Source of the DNA: JAKSCF01 sp028279945
Lineage (GTDB): Bacteria; Bacillota; Clostridia; Peptostreptococcales; JAAYPU01
Length of the DNA stretch: 26,179 nucleotides
Direction of reading: 5' to 3'
NCBI GenBank assembly: GCA_028279945.1
Contig: JANQMT010000067.1
Coordinates: 1-26,179, forward strand
Position numbers and translations under genes: made by a program. A model generated the notes under the pieces. It had not been told where the DNA came from. It saw only the letters and a list, made by a program, of their open reading frames with translations, and searched no databases. The first letter of the stretch is position 1; every line of letters starts with the position of its first letter. Of this stretch, positions 14,817-22,308 are shown one piece after another.

Positions 14817-16192
14817 CCTTGGACCATCTGTACTTTATCATGTCGTTCCTTCCAGGCTCCAACAACTTGTTCTGCGATTTCTGAAGATAGGCCCACGTAT
14901 TTTGCTGGATCTAACAATTCTTCAATTTCCTCTTTTGTAAACATTTTTTGAGTCCTTGGATCTTCCATAATGACATCTTTCAAAGGTCTGTCTTCTTCAT
15001 AAGCTTTCATGGAAGTTTCATAAACAATAGAATGTGCAGTTTGTTTTCCTGCTTTTTTAGAAACCGCAAACATCACTTTTTCAGATAAAATCAATCCATT
15101 TAAAATATTTAAGTTTTTGATCATATTTTCTTTTTTTACATCTAGTCTTGAAAGTATGTCCATGCATAGTCTTAGTACATAGCTTGTATAGATACAATTC
15201 TCAGGAATTAAAATCCATTCTGTACGCCACATAGACCCATCACGTTCATGCTCTGTTTCCATCGCTTGTAACATCACATTAGCATTGCCTCTAATTATCT
15301 TTGCAATACTCATGACAGATTCACATGTTTCAGGATTTCTTTTATGAGGCATTGTACTGCTGCCCAATTGTCCTTTTTTAAAGCCTTCTGCTACTTCATT
15401 GACCTCTGTTGACTGCATATTGTAAATTTCATTACAAATTTTACTGCAAGTTGATCCGATCATAGCAAGAATACTCAAAAACTCTGCAATTCGATCTCTT
15501 GACGCTTGCCAGCATATATTCGCTACATTCAGTCCCAATTCTTCCATCACTAATCGCTCTACCTCAGGGCCTTGATTCCCAAAAGATGCAAAAGTTCCAA
15601 CACCACCGTTTAAGTTTCCTACCAGTAACCTTTCTTTGCTTTCTTCTAAGCGCTCTATATGCCTCTGCATTTCATCAAGCCATACAGCTACTTTGTATCC
15701 GAAAGTAATAGGAAGAGCTTGTTGTCCATGGGTTCTGCCTGCCATAGTAGTATTTTTATAGGCTATGGCCATATCCGCTAAGACTTTACCTATCTTTTCT
15801 AAATCATTATATATGATTTCTCTTGCTTCTTTTATACTTAAGGTCATTGCTGTATCTCGAATATCTTGAGTCGTAGCCCCAAAATGAATATATTCTCCTG
15901 CATCACCCTCACATAAATCTTGTACAGCCTTGATAAATGGTACCAGTGAATGCTCTAATTTTAAGATATCTGATTTTATTTTAGAACGATCTAAACATTC
16001 AAATTTTGCCTTTTTACATATTTCATCTGCAGCAGATTGAGGAATTATTCCCAATTTTGCTTCTGCACGAGCCAGTGCTGCTTCAACATCTAAAAGTCTT
16101 TGCACTGCCTTATCTTCTTCAAATACGCTTCTCATTTCTTCATTCGAAACAATATGATTAAAGAAGAATTGATCAATCATATGCGATGCCAT
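14813..16192 (-). CDS. Fumarase/aspartase superfamily lyase (adenylosuccinate lyase / PcaB-like; 459 aa)
   Basis: The superfamily eliminates an amine, alcohol or similar group from a succinyl compound, releasing fumarate. Visible: HFGATTQDI near 103-111, AGRTHGQQALP near 151-161 with the conserved His, and the catalytic-loop signature GSSTMPHKRNPETCE near 277-291. The sequence resembles the adenylosuccinate lyase/3-carboxymuconate cycloisomerase branch, but no pur or catechol genes are nearby. It is the first gene of a sigma-54 operon with a carboxylate transporter and fumarase, so it is probably catabolic. Iminodisuccinate- or EDDS-type C-N lyase is the favoured guess. The longest frame starts with a TTG at 16207, inside GGAGGGG; the ATG at 16192 lies 6 bases from that site. 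Confidence 0.85.
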   Translation of the reverse strand: MASHMIDQFFFNHIVSNEEMRSVFEEDKAVQRLLDVEAALARAEAKLGIIPQSAADEICKKAKFECLDRSKIKSDILKLEHSLVPFIKAVQDLCEGDAGEYIHFGATTQDIRDTAMTLSIKEAREIIYNDLEKIGKVLADMAIAYKNTTMAGRTHGQQALPITFGYKVAVWLDEMQRHIERLEESKERLLVGNLNGGVGTFASFGNQGPEVERLVMEELGLNVANICWQASRDRIAEFLSILAMIGSTCSKICNEIYNMQSTEVNEVAEGFKKGQLGSSTMPHKRNPETCESVMSIAKIIRGNANVMLQAMETEHERDGSMWRTEWILIPENCIYTSYVLRLCMDILSRLDVKKENMIKNLNILNGLILSEKVMFAVSKKAGKQTAHSIVYETSMKAYEEDRPLKDVIMEDPRTQKMFTKEEIEELLDPAKYVGLSSEIAEQVVGAWKERHDKVQMVQG

Positions 16193-16245
16193 TTTAATCC
16201 CCTCCAACTATTTGATTGAATACTTTATACTCATTTACAATTCTA

Positions 16246-16266
16246 TTAGCACATATTTCACCTCCT
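16246..16266 (-). other. Strong Shine-Dalgarno followed by a two-codon ORF in the operon leader
   Basis: In the predicted leader of the sigma-54 transcript, AGGAGGTGA (16266-16258) fully complements the 16S tail. It is followed by ATG TGC TAA (16254-16246), a Met-Cys-stop reading frame. A GTG two bases on would give only five codons. The lyase gene has its own ribosome site about 45 bases further. This may be a regulatory minimal uORF or ribosome landing pad, or the relic of a lost start. Confidence 0.4.
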
Positions 16267-16296
16267 GTTATTTTTAATCTATGTCATCTTTAATAG

Positions 16297-16313
16297 AGCA
16301 AATATAATGCCAA
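16297..16313 (-). promoter_or_regulatory. Sigma-54 (-24/-12) promoter of the catabolic operon
   Basis: The minus strand reads TTGGCATTATATTTGCT from 16313 to 16297. The invariant GG (16311-16310) and GC (16299-16298) are exactly 10 bases apart, and flanking bases follow the TTGGCAY-N5-TTGCW consensus. The expected start is near 16287, about 95 bases before the lyase ATG. A sigma-54 activator gene and palindromic sites lie just upstream, which makes the call strong. Confidence 0.88.
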
Positions 16314-16350
16314 TAATAATTGGTGAAAATAGGCCTTTTCAGTTTAAAAA

Positions 16351-16388
16351 AGCCTTACTGATTATCAAAAGTGATAATCAGTAAGGCT
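16351..16388 (-). terminator. Terminator of the sigma-54 activator gene
   Basis: A perfect 17-bp stem (16351-16367 with 16372-16388) and 4-base loop. On the minus strand the right arm is followed by TTTTT. The apex of the stem contains one copy of the putative activator-binding palindrome. Confidence 0.88.
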
Positions 16389-16453
16389 TAATGTCTGTTA
16401 CACGTTCTAATTTAGGTATTATCAAAATTGATAGGTTTCTATCATTTTTGATA
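16363..16453. promoter_or_regulatory. Three TATCA-N4-TGATA sites: putative enhancer for the sigma-54 activator
   Basis: Exact TATCA-N4-TGATA palindromes occur at 16363-16376, 16420-16433 and 16440-16453. The last two start 20 bp apart, about two helical turns. They lie roughly 80 to 160 bases upstream of the predicted sigma-54 start, the normal place for enhancer-binding sites. A partial match (AAAAATGATAG) follows at 16460-16470. No other copy was noticed in the window. Confidence 0.7.
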
Positions 16454-16475
16454 ATGGATAAAAATGATAGTCTCT

Positions 16476-18233
16476 TTATAAGTTATACTTGCTTATTTTC
16501 CTATATAAACTTGCTATGCCTATACCCAATTGTTTTGCAGCTTCTTCTTTGGTATTACTATCATTACTAAGATTTTTTAAAGTTTGTTCAATCACTCTTT
16601 TTTCAAATTGTGCCATACTATCTTTTAGTTTCTCAACCCTTATCCCTTGGTCAACTTTTTTATCTCTAATGTATAAGGGAAGATCCTCTAACTTTATTTC
16701 TTCTCCTTGGCACATATTCACAGCATACTCTACTACATTTTTAAGTTCCCTTATATTTCCCGGCCAACTGTATAACTGAAAATACTCTACTACATCTTTT
16801 GAAAAAATAAGTTTTCTTTTTCTTATCTTGTTACAATATATATCAAGAAAATAGTTTGCACATATAATAGGGTCATTTTCTCGCTCTCTTAGAGGCGGCA
16901 GTTGAATTGGAATAACATTAATACGATAATATAAGTCTTCTCTAAACTTTCCATTTTCAATTTTTTCACTTAAATTTTTATTGGTTGCAGATATAATCCT
17001 CACATCAACATGACTTGAGCTTGTACCGCCTATCCGCTCAACCGTATTTTCCTGGAGAACTCTTAAAATCTTAGGCTGAAGGTTGAGCGGCATATCTCCA
17101 ATTTCATCTAAAAAGATGGTGCCGCCATGCGCTAATTCAAATTTACCTTTTTTTCCTGTAGATAATGCACCCGTAAATGACCCTTTCTCATATCCAAACA
17201 ATTCACTTTCAAGCAGCGCCTCAGGAATACTCGCACAGTTAACTGCAACAAATGGGCCTTTACTTCTTTTGCCTAAAAGGTGAATCGCTCTTGCAAACAC
17301 TTCTTTTCCTGTTCCTGTTTCTCCTAACAGCAACACATTAGAGTCAGAATCAGCCGCTCTTTCAATTAAAATTTCAACGTCTTCAATTGCTTTGCTTTGG
17401 CCGATAATGTTAAGTGATTTGAATACAGTATTGTCTTTTAAGTCTTTTGCTAAATTTAAAATATCATCTACTTTTCTAAATATTACTATGCTGTTAACAA
17501 TTCTATTGTTGATTCGATTTGGTATGATGCTATATATAATTTTATATTGCTTCTCACAAATGGTCCAAGTATCTAATTGATCTAATTCTTTTTTAAGAAG
17601 ATCCATCTGCTTTTCAGAAAAAATGATATCTTTAAAATATTTGCCGCTTAACATTTCTTTTTCAATGGGTAAAATCTTGCATGTTTGTTCATTAATTAAT
17701 TTGATTTTATTTTTTTCATCTACAACAAGTACCCCATCATTAACCTTATTGAGGATTTCATTAATCATTTCTGCTTCACTTTGAAGTTTTTCATTATTTA
17801 TGATATTTTGAACCTTATCTTCAATAAAGCTGCTCATTGCTTTCAGAAAATTTTTATACTCTATTTCTTTTTTTATAATTCTATTGCTTTCATACTCATT
17901 ACAAGCCACTACCCAAATAGAGCCGATTACTTCATCATTTAAAAAAATTGGATGACCAATGGAGGATAGCTCATTACAGTTTTCCTTATTTGAACAGTCT
18001 CTACAAATATTATTTTTATTTTCTCTTACCATAAAAATGCTCTTTTTTATTTTATATAGCTGTTGCACTAATGAATTTTTTGGTGCATATTTATTGATCA
18101 AAGGCGCATATTCGCCTGTTCCTGCTACTCTTTTACAATCACGATTAAAAACAATCACATCTTTTACCGTTAATTCAGCTATCGCTTCTGCTACTTTTTG
18201 AATATCTTTTTGAATTCTGGTTAACTCAAAAAT
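16476..18233 (-). CDS. Sigma-54-dependent transcriptional activator (sensor-PAS-AAA+-Fis; about 585 aa)
   Basis: Enhancer-binding protein that remodels sigma-54 RNA polymerase using ATP. Numbered in the longest frame: an N-terminal sensor region (about 15-150) with CRDC and a further Cys (88, 91, 97) that may bind metal or a cluster, a PAS-like domain (about 165-270), AAA+ with Walker A GETGTGKE (315-322), the sigma-contact loop GSFTGA (362-367), Walker B TIFLDE (383-388), and a Fis-type helix-turn-helix at 569-596. It surely controls the adjacent sigma-54 operon. The open frame extends to a GTG at 18266, but a predicted promoter starts transcription near 18268 and the only good ribosome site (GGGAGGG, 18246-18240) lies inside. 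The best-spaced codon is ATT at 18233, so the start is uncertain. Confidence 0.88.
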   Translation of the reverse strand: MFELTRIQKDIQKVAEAIAELTVKDVIVFNRDCKRVAGTGEYAPLINKYAPKNSLVQQLYKIKKSIFMVRENKNNICRDCSNKENCNELSSIGHPIFLNDEVIGSIWVVACNEYESNRIIKKEIEYKNFLKAMSSFIEDKVQNIINNEKLQSEAEMINEILNKVNDGVLVVDEKNKIKLINEQTCKILPIEKEMLSGKYFKDIIFSEKQMDLLKKELDQLDTWTICEKQYKIIYSIIPNRINNRIVNSIVIFRKVDDILNLAKDLKDNTVFKSLNIIGQSKAIEDVEILIERAADSDSNVLLLGETGTGKEVFARAIHLLGKRSKGPFVAVNCASIPEALLESELFGYEKGSFTGALSTGKKGKFELAHGGTIFLDEIGDMPLNLQPKILRVLQENTVERIGGTSSSHVDVRIISATNKNLSEKIENGKFREDLYYRINVIPIQLPPLRERENDPIICANYFLDIYCNKIRKRKLIFSKDVVEYFQLYSWPGNIRELKNVVEYAVNMCQGEEIKLEDLPLYIRDKKVDQGIRVEKLKDSMAQFEKRVIEQTLKNLSNDSNTKEEAAKQLGIGIASLYRKISKYNL

Positions 18234-18274
18234 AACAATCCCTCCCAGCTCGCGGCATTTTATCACCTCTGAAT

Positions 18275-18303
18275 ATTTTACTATATTTTTTAGTTGCGTT
18301 CAA
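18275..18303 (-). promoter_or_regulatory. Predicted sigma-A promoter of the activator gene
   Basis: TTGAAC (18303-18298), a 17-base spacer and TAAAAT (18280-18275) on the minus strand, with an expected start near 18268. This leaves too short a leader for the upstream GTG and bears on where the activator begins. Confidence 0.55.
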
Positions 18304-18330
18304 ACAGATGAACCATCGCCTTGTTTGTTA

Positions 18331-18370
18331 AAAACTAAGGGTTGGCGATTATTGGCCAACCCTTAGTTTT
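18331..18370 (-). terminator. Terminator after the DUF4430 gene
   Basis: A perfect 16-bp stem (18331-18346 with 18355-18370) with an 8-base loop, flanked by T-runs on both strands. It ends the DUF4430 transcript and could also stop plus-strand transcription. Confidence 0.88.
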
Positions 18371-18458
18371 TTATTATAATACTATCTCATTTGCATTATT
18401 TTAGGTTACTTCATCAGTAGGTCATAAAGTCTATGAATGTCCTATTGATTCAGGCTAA

Positions 18459-19313
18459 CTACCATGACCATGCTGTATATTCCCATGTTATGTCATCATT
18501 AGCCGACAGTGGTGTAGCCGATGCTGCATGGTCAGGAGCTGTACCATTGACTTTAAATTGCCATCCATTTGTATAATCATTGGTATCACTTTCAATTTTT
18601 TTTACAAAACTACCTTCACTTTCAATAACTACATTAGCTTTTACCCAGTTCCAGTCAAAATTATTGATATTTGTAGAAGTTGTTTCTGTACTGTGGTAAA
18701 TCTCTAACGCATACAATAAAGCATGGAGAGCGCTTGGTGCTTGGTGCAGTACATCGTCATCATCCGTAACGATGCCTTCATCTAATAAGTTAAATAACGG
18801 TACATTTAAACCGGGGGATGTAAAATCATTAGCCGCACCTGATGCATCTACTACAACATCTATATTAGATACCGAAGAAGTGGTAGAGGTCCCTTCTGCA
18901 TAAATATAACTGGTCACTGATACAGGGTCATCGTCTGGTGTGTCATAGGTTATGGTTACTGTAGCATCTGCTGTAGCTGTCGCAAAAACCACTATTGTTG
19001 CTGTATCTGTTCCCGACAATGACGTCTTAAGATTGAATCCATCAAGAAATCTTACATTTGAACCATTGGATGTGGTCCATGTAATGTAATCCTTTTCAGT
19101 TGCTGTAAAATCCACTTTTGTCCAAGAAGCATTTAATCCCTGAACCTTGACCGTCTTATAGTTGGCCAAGCCCTGAGTAACGATAGTAAAATCAGCACTG
19201 TCTGCCAAAGTAATATATGGATAGGTTGTGCATCCGTCATCTGCAAAAGCAGTTAGTCCAAAAGCGGACATCATCAAAATTGTAATCAATAAAATACTTA
19301 ATGTTTTTTTCAT
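18459..19313 (-). CDS. Secreted DUF4430 domain protein under cobalamin riboswitch control (284 aa)
   Basis: A clear signal peptide ends near AFADD. The middle is Thr/Asp/Val-rich, with a beta-strand-like composition. The C-terminal 50-60 residues match DUF4430, the transcobalamin/intrinsic-factor C-terminal-like fold: VVIESEGSFVKKI, GWQFKVNGTAPD, SANDDITWEYT. There is no anchor motif, so the protein is probably released or loosely held outside the membrane. A cobalamin riboswitch lies upstream in the same leader, supporting a role in corrinoid capture. No B12 transporter gene is in the window. The AAAGGAG site is well placed before the ATG. The precise ligand is inferred from the riboswitch, not visible in the protein. 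Confidence 0.82.
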   Translation of the reverse strand: MKKTLSILLITILMMSAFGLTAFADDGCTTYPYITLADSADFTIVTQGLANYKTVKVQGLNASWTKVDFTATEKDYITWTTSNGSNVRFLDGFNLKTSLSGTDTATIVVFATATADATVTITYDTPDDDPVSVTSYIYAEGTSTTSSVSNIDVVVDASGAANDFTSPGLNVPLFNLLDEGIVTDDDDVLHQAPSALHALLYALEIYHSTETTSTNINNFDWNWVKANVVIESEGSFVKKIESDTNDYTNGWQFKVNGTAPDHAASATPLSANDDITWEYTAWSW

Positions 19314-19422
19314 TTGTTTTCTCCTTTTCTTTTACAATGATTGTTATTTAAGGTAATAACTAATAATTAAATTGCTATTTCCCTCCTTCCCCTTTTGAAA
19401 AAATTTCATATAGTAAACAAAA

Positions 19423-19452
19423 AGGTACCGCTAAAAAAATTTAGCAGTACCT
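19423..19452 (-). terminator. Second (promoter-distal) leader terminator of the DUF4430 gene
   Basis: Arms 19423-19435 and 19440-19452 form a 13-bp stem (G-U at one position on the minus strand), followed by TTTTTG. It lies about 110 bases before the coding start. Confidence 0.75.
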
Positions 19453-19513
19453 CCAGTTTTCTGGTCAGTCACAACTTGTTTGTATTTGTATTAAGTTTTT
19501 GTAAAATAACAAA

Positions 19514-19542
19514 AGCCCTACCTTTCAATGAAAGATAGAGCT
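19514..19542 (-). terminator. First leader terminator, just after the cobalamin riboswitch
   Basis: On the minus strand AGCTCTATCTTT pairs with AAAGGTAGGGCT (two G-U pairs) around a CATTG loop, then TTTTGTTATTTT. A TACCTT near 19625 could pair with its AAGGTA arm as an antiterminator. It is the likelier expression platform of the riboswitch. Confidence 0.7.
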
Positions 19543-19634
19543 AATTCTTAATCATATGTATGTCCATTTGATTAGATGAACACAATTCATAAATCACGAA
19601 ATCCACTTGTTCCCTTTCATCGGAAGGTATAAAG

Positions 19635-19806
19635 CAATCTATCTAGGCAGGTCTCCTGACTTATGGATCATAGCTCCTCTTTACCTTCCCATTCAGCATT
19701 GAACAGTGGCATATTAAAGAGTGACTCCTCATTTACAGTGGCCGGACCGCTTGGGATTTTCACCCAATTCCCTTTTAAGTTTTAATGATTGAATTAAAAC
19801 ACCTAA
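19635..19806 (-). ncRNA. Cobalamin (B12) riboswitch aptamer
   Basis: The minus strand shows the conserved core in order: GGTGTTTTAA with its P2 partner, AAAAGGGAA, GGTGAAAATCC, GCGGTCCGGCCACTGTAA (19750-19733), and the B12 box AGTCAGGAGACCTGCC (19661-19646). In known examples, adenosyl- or methylcobalamin binding lowers downstream expression. Here it precedes two terminators and the DUF4430 gene. Boundaries are approximate. Confidence 0.95.
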
Positions 19807-19848
19807 ACAGTTTCTTATTAAATTATATATCCATTTTCTTCTAAATTC

Positions 19849-19877
19849 ATCTTACTTTATGCTTAAAAAAATGTCAA
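19849..19877 (-). promoter_or_regulatory. Predicted sigma-A promoter of the riboswitch leader
   Basis: TTGACA (19877-19872), a 17-base spacer and TAAGAT (19854-19849), with an expected start near 19842, about 36 bases before the aptamer and some 530 bases before the coding start. An AU-only hairpin near 19888-19922 may end the feoB message. Confidence 0.75.
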
Positions 19878-19927
19878 TATTTTCTTATTATTATAATTTA
19901 TTTTTTTGTAATTATAATAATATGTTT

Positions 19928-21997
19928 CTAAAAAATTAATAATCCAATTCTATATGCAATCGCACCAATAATAAGTGCCGTTATAACATAATAGAGGGTT
20001 ATTCTTATCGTCCACTTTACCGAATGAGTTTCGGCTTTAACTGAAGCCATAGCGGCCATGCATTTAACGTTAAAATAAAATGCATATACAAATGCTAAGG
20101 CTGATGCCGGGGAAACAGATGATTTAATTGCCGTAGCCAAACTTGCAACATCATATTGTAAAGCACCTGATACCATCATACCGGAAACACTATTAACCCC
20201 TGAGCCTACACCGAACAGCATTGCTATTACACCTAGAGCCGCTTCTTTACCCATCATTGAAAATATAAAAGCTATTATTAACTTCCAATCTAATCCTGCA
20301 ATTCTACCAACCGGCTCCAGGAACTTTCCAACAGAATAAATGACACTGTCTTCTAATACGCCGTTTGACGAATAAGATAATATCCAAACCACTACAGCAA
20401 CCAATGTAATAACGGCTAATGCTTTTTTAAATACATGCTTCATTTTATTCCATGTATAAGAAAATATTGTTTTCCAGTTGGGTTTGTGATAGGGCGGAAG
20501 CTCCATAATAAGCCCTGTGGTATCTTCATCTTGGATATACCTTTTACTGAAAAACCATGTAGTCATTTTGATATGCACTATGGAGACTATAAACAAAGAT
20601 ATGATGACCCAAACAGCATTTGCACCAAAAAACAAGCTGGTCAATAGCCCGATTACCCCCCACATAGCTGCACAAGGAATGACCATACAAGATGTAATGG
20701 TTAATAATCTTTTTTGCCATGAATCAATCACTCTTGATCCTGATATACCTGCTAGAGTGCATCCAAAACAACTTATAAAAGGCATGATTGCTTTTCCATG
20801 CAACCCAACTCTACTCATAGCTCTATCAAATATATAGGCAATTCTGGCCATGTATCCTATGTCTTCCATAAATCCTAATACTAAAGAAAATGCACCTACG
20901 AAAATCGTCATAAAAAATGCCATAAATGCGCCCGGAACTAATGCCTCTGTAAGCAGAGAAGTGATCCATGGAAATATTTCCCATTGAACCAATAGGTTTT
21001 CAAGTCCAAAGCTGACTTTAGGAAGAACCATACCTGTAATAACCGCCATTAAAGGCATTGCAACAATGAAACTTGCTACTATCCCAAGTAATATCATTAA
21101 TATCCCTAAAGGCATCCCTAGATATTTGTGGGTAGATAACTTATCAAAAGTGCCTCTTTTGAAATTATTCATGGTATCTTTTTCATTAACTGCATTTTTT
21201 AAGTTGCTCCCAATCCACAGATGTTTGCATTGGGCGGATTTACTCATACCATCTTTATTTCTTTCCAATATGATACTGATTTCTGACAAGTATTGGTCTT
21301 TTACAGCGTGCATAACCAAATTGACAATATTTACATCGTTCTCCAAAAGCTTTACAGCGATCCATTCCGGAGAGTATTTACCGAAGTTCTCTTTTTTCAG
21401 CAATTCAACTAAATGTGTAAAGTCTTCTCCAAACATCTCCTCATAATGATTAAAAAAGCTTTCTGTCTTTAACAGAGTGTTTTGATATTCTATTTCATCG
21501 ATTGCTTCATAAAGATCTACAACACCTTTTCCCTTGGCTGCAATCATAGAAATAACAGGAACGCCTAAAGACATTTCAAGCTGTGAGATATTGATGTGTT
21601 TTCCTTTTTGTTCAGCTATATCAATCATATTCAGTATAACGATAGTGGGTATACTCATTCCAACGATTTCCGATAATAAATACATACTTCTGTTGAGCTG
21701 AGAAGCATCCACCATAACAATTAAGGTATCGATATCATTGGATACAATATAGTCTCGACTGATGATTTCCTCTGCAGAATTAGCCGTTAAGCTGTATGTT
21801 CCCGGTAAATCTACAATGTTATAATGTCGATTATTATATGAAAATAAACCTTCTTTTTTTTCTATTGTTTTACCCGGCCAATTTCCTACATGCTGTTTAG
21901 ACTTTGTCAACTTGTTGAATAACGTTGACTTGCCGGTATTAGGCTGACCGGCGAGTCCTATGTTTGCTGCGTTTTGACTGATTGCAATACCATTCAT
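19928..21997 (-). CDS. feoB: Ferrous iron transporter FeoB (689 aa)
   Basis: Ferrous iron permease with an N-terminal G-protein domain: G1 GQPNTGKST at 17-25, G3 DLPG at 63-66, G4 NMID at 123-126 and G5-like SMIAAKGKG. A helical spacer domain follows, then a membrane domain with repeated Gate motifs, including FISCFGCTLAGISGSRV, a GFMEDIGYMARIAY segment and the second-half equivalent near the C-terminus. The length is typical. It starts one base inside the feoA stop (TAATG), with GAGGAGGT upstream. The Fur box ahead of feoA predicts derepression under iron limitation. Confidence 0.97.
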   Translation of the reverse strand: MNGIAISQNAANIGLAGQPNTGKSTLFNKLTKSKQHVGNWPGKTIEKKEGLFSYNNRHYNIVDLPGTYSLTANSAEEIISRDYIVSNDIDTLIVMVDASQLNRSMYLLSEIVGMSIPTIVILNMIDIAEQKGKHINISQLEMSLGVPVISMIAAKGKGVVDLYEAIDEIEYQNTLLKTESFFNHYEEMFGEDFTHLVELLKKENFGKYSPEWIAVKLLENDVNIVNLVMHAVKDQYLSEISIILERNKDGMSKSAQCKHLWIGSNLKNAVNEKDTMNNFKRGTFDKLSTHKYLGMPLGILMILLGIVASFIVAMPLMAVITGMVLPKVSFGLENLLVQWEIFPWITSLLTEALVPGAFMAFFMTIFVGAFSLVLGFMEDIGYMARIAYIFDRAMSRVGLHGKAIMPFISCFGCTLAGISGSRVIDSWQKRLLTITSCMVIPCAAMWGVIGLLTSLFFGANAVWVIISLFIVSIVHIKMTTWFFSKRYIQDEDTTGLIMELPPYHKPNWKTIFSYTWNKMKHVFKKALAVITLVAVVVWILSYSSNGVLEDSVIYSVGKFLEPVGRIAGLDWKLIIAFIFSMMGKEAALGVIAMLFGVGSGVNSVSGMMVSGALQYDVASLATAIKSSVSPASALAFVYAFYFNVKCMAAMASVKAETHSVKWTIRITLYYVITALIIGAIAYRIGLLIF

Positions 21998-22224
21998 TAA
22001 GATACCTCCTCAACCAGTATATTACAAGCTTCTTTTCTGTTTAGAGCAATCATGGTATCACTGGCATATAGAATTAATGGCAACTTACCGCTATTTTGCA
22101 ATACTTTTAATTGTATATTATTGACTAAGCCCATTGAAGCTGCTTTATTAATGAACTTCTTGTCACCTTGTATTTGTGCAATTCTGCAAATACTCTGGTC
22201 CTTTAGCAGACATAAATCTTTCAA
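21997..22224 (-). CDS. feoA: Ferrous iron transport accessory protein FeoA (75 aa)
   Basis: Small SH3-like cytosolic partner of FeoB. Landmarks are a variable N-terminus (LKDLCLLKDQSICRIAQI), then ASMGLVNNIQLKVLQNSGKLPLIL and ALNRKEACNILVEEV. The open frame starts with a TTG at 22230, only 2 bases from AGGAGG (22238-22233). The in-frame TTG at 22224 is 8 bases away and preferred. The stop overlaps the feoB start by one base, so the pair is translationally coupled. Promoter and Fur operator lie directly upstream. Confidence 0.92.
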   Translation of the reverse strand: MKDLCLLKDQSICRIAQIQGDKKFINKAASMGLVNNIQLKVLQNSGKLPLILYASDTMIALNRKEACNILVEEVS

Positions 22225-22258
22225 ACACAAATCCTCCTTTGATATTTATTAATAAAAA

Positions 22259-22286
22259 ACAGTACAATCTAAACAAATTGTACTGT
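22259..22286 (-). terminator. Terminator of the AraC-family gene, overlapping the feoA promoter
   Basis: A perfect 10-bp stem ACAGTACAAT/ATTGTACTGT (22259-22268 with 22277-22286), then TTTTTTATT on the minus strand. Its first arm contains the feoA -10 box, so feoAB transcripts starting near 22270 should lack the intact hairpin. Confidence 0.8.
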
Positions 22287-22305
22287 TATTGATAATCATT
22301 ATCAA
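22277..22305 (-). promoter_or_regulatory. feoAB promoter
   Basis: TTGATA (22305-22300), a 17-base spacer and TACAAT (22282-22277) on the minus strand. The -35 lies inside the Fur box, so Fur binding should block polymerase. Confidence 0.75.
22290..22304. promoter_or_regulatory. Fur box upstream of feoAB
   Basis: TGATAATCATTATCA is an exact match to the Bacillus 7-1-7 Fur consensus TGATAAT-N-ATTATCA and extends one T/A on each side. Confidence 0.9.
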
Positions 22306-22308
22306 CCT

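Noticed and set aside
14813..16192. purB or argH housekeeping assignment for the lyase
   Set aside because: It is the first gene of a sigma-54 catabolic operon with a carboxylate transporter, with no purine or arginine genes adjacent; a housekeeping role is unlikely though not excluded.
22259..22286. Attenuator hairpin in the feoAB leader
   Set aside because: The predicted feoA transcription start is inside the loop, so the feoAB transcript lacks the first arm.
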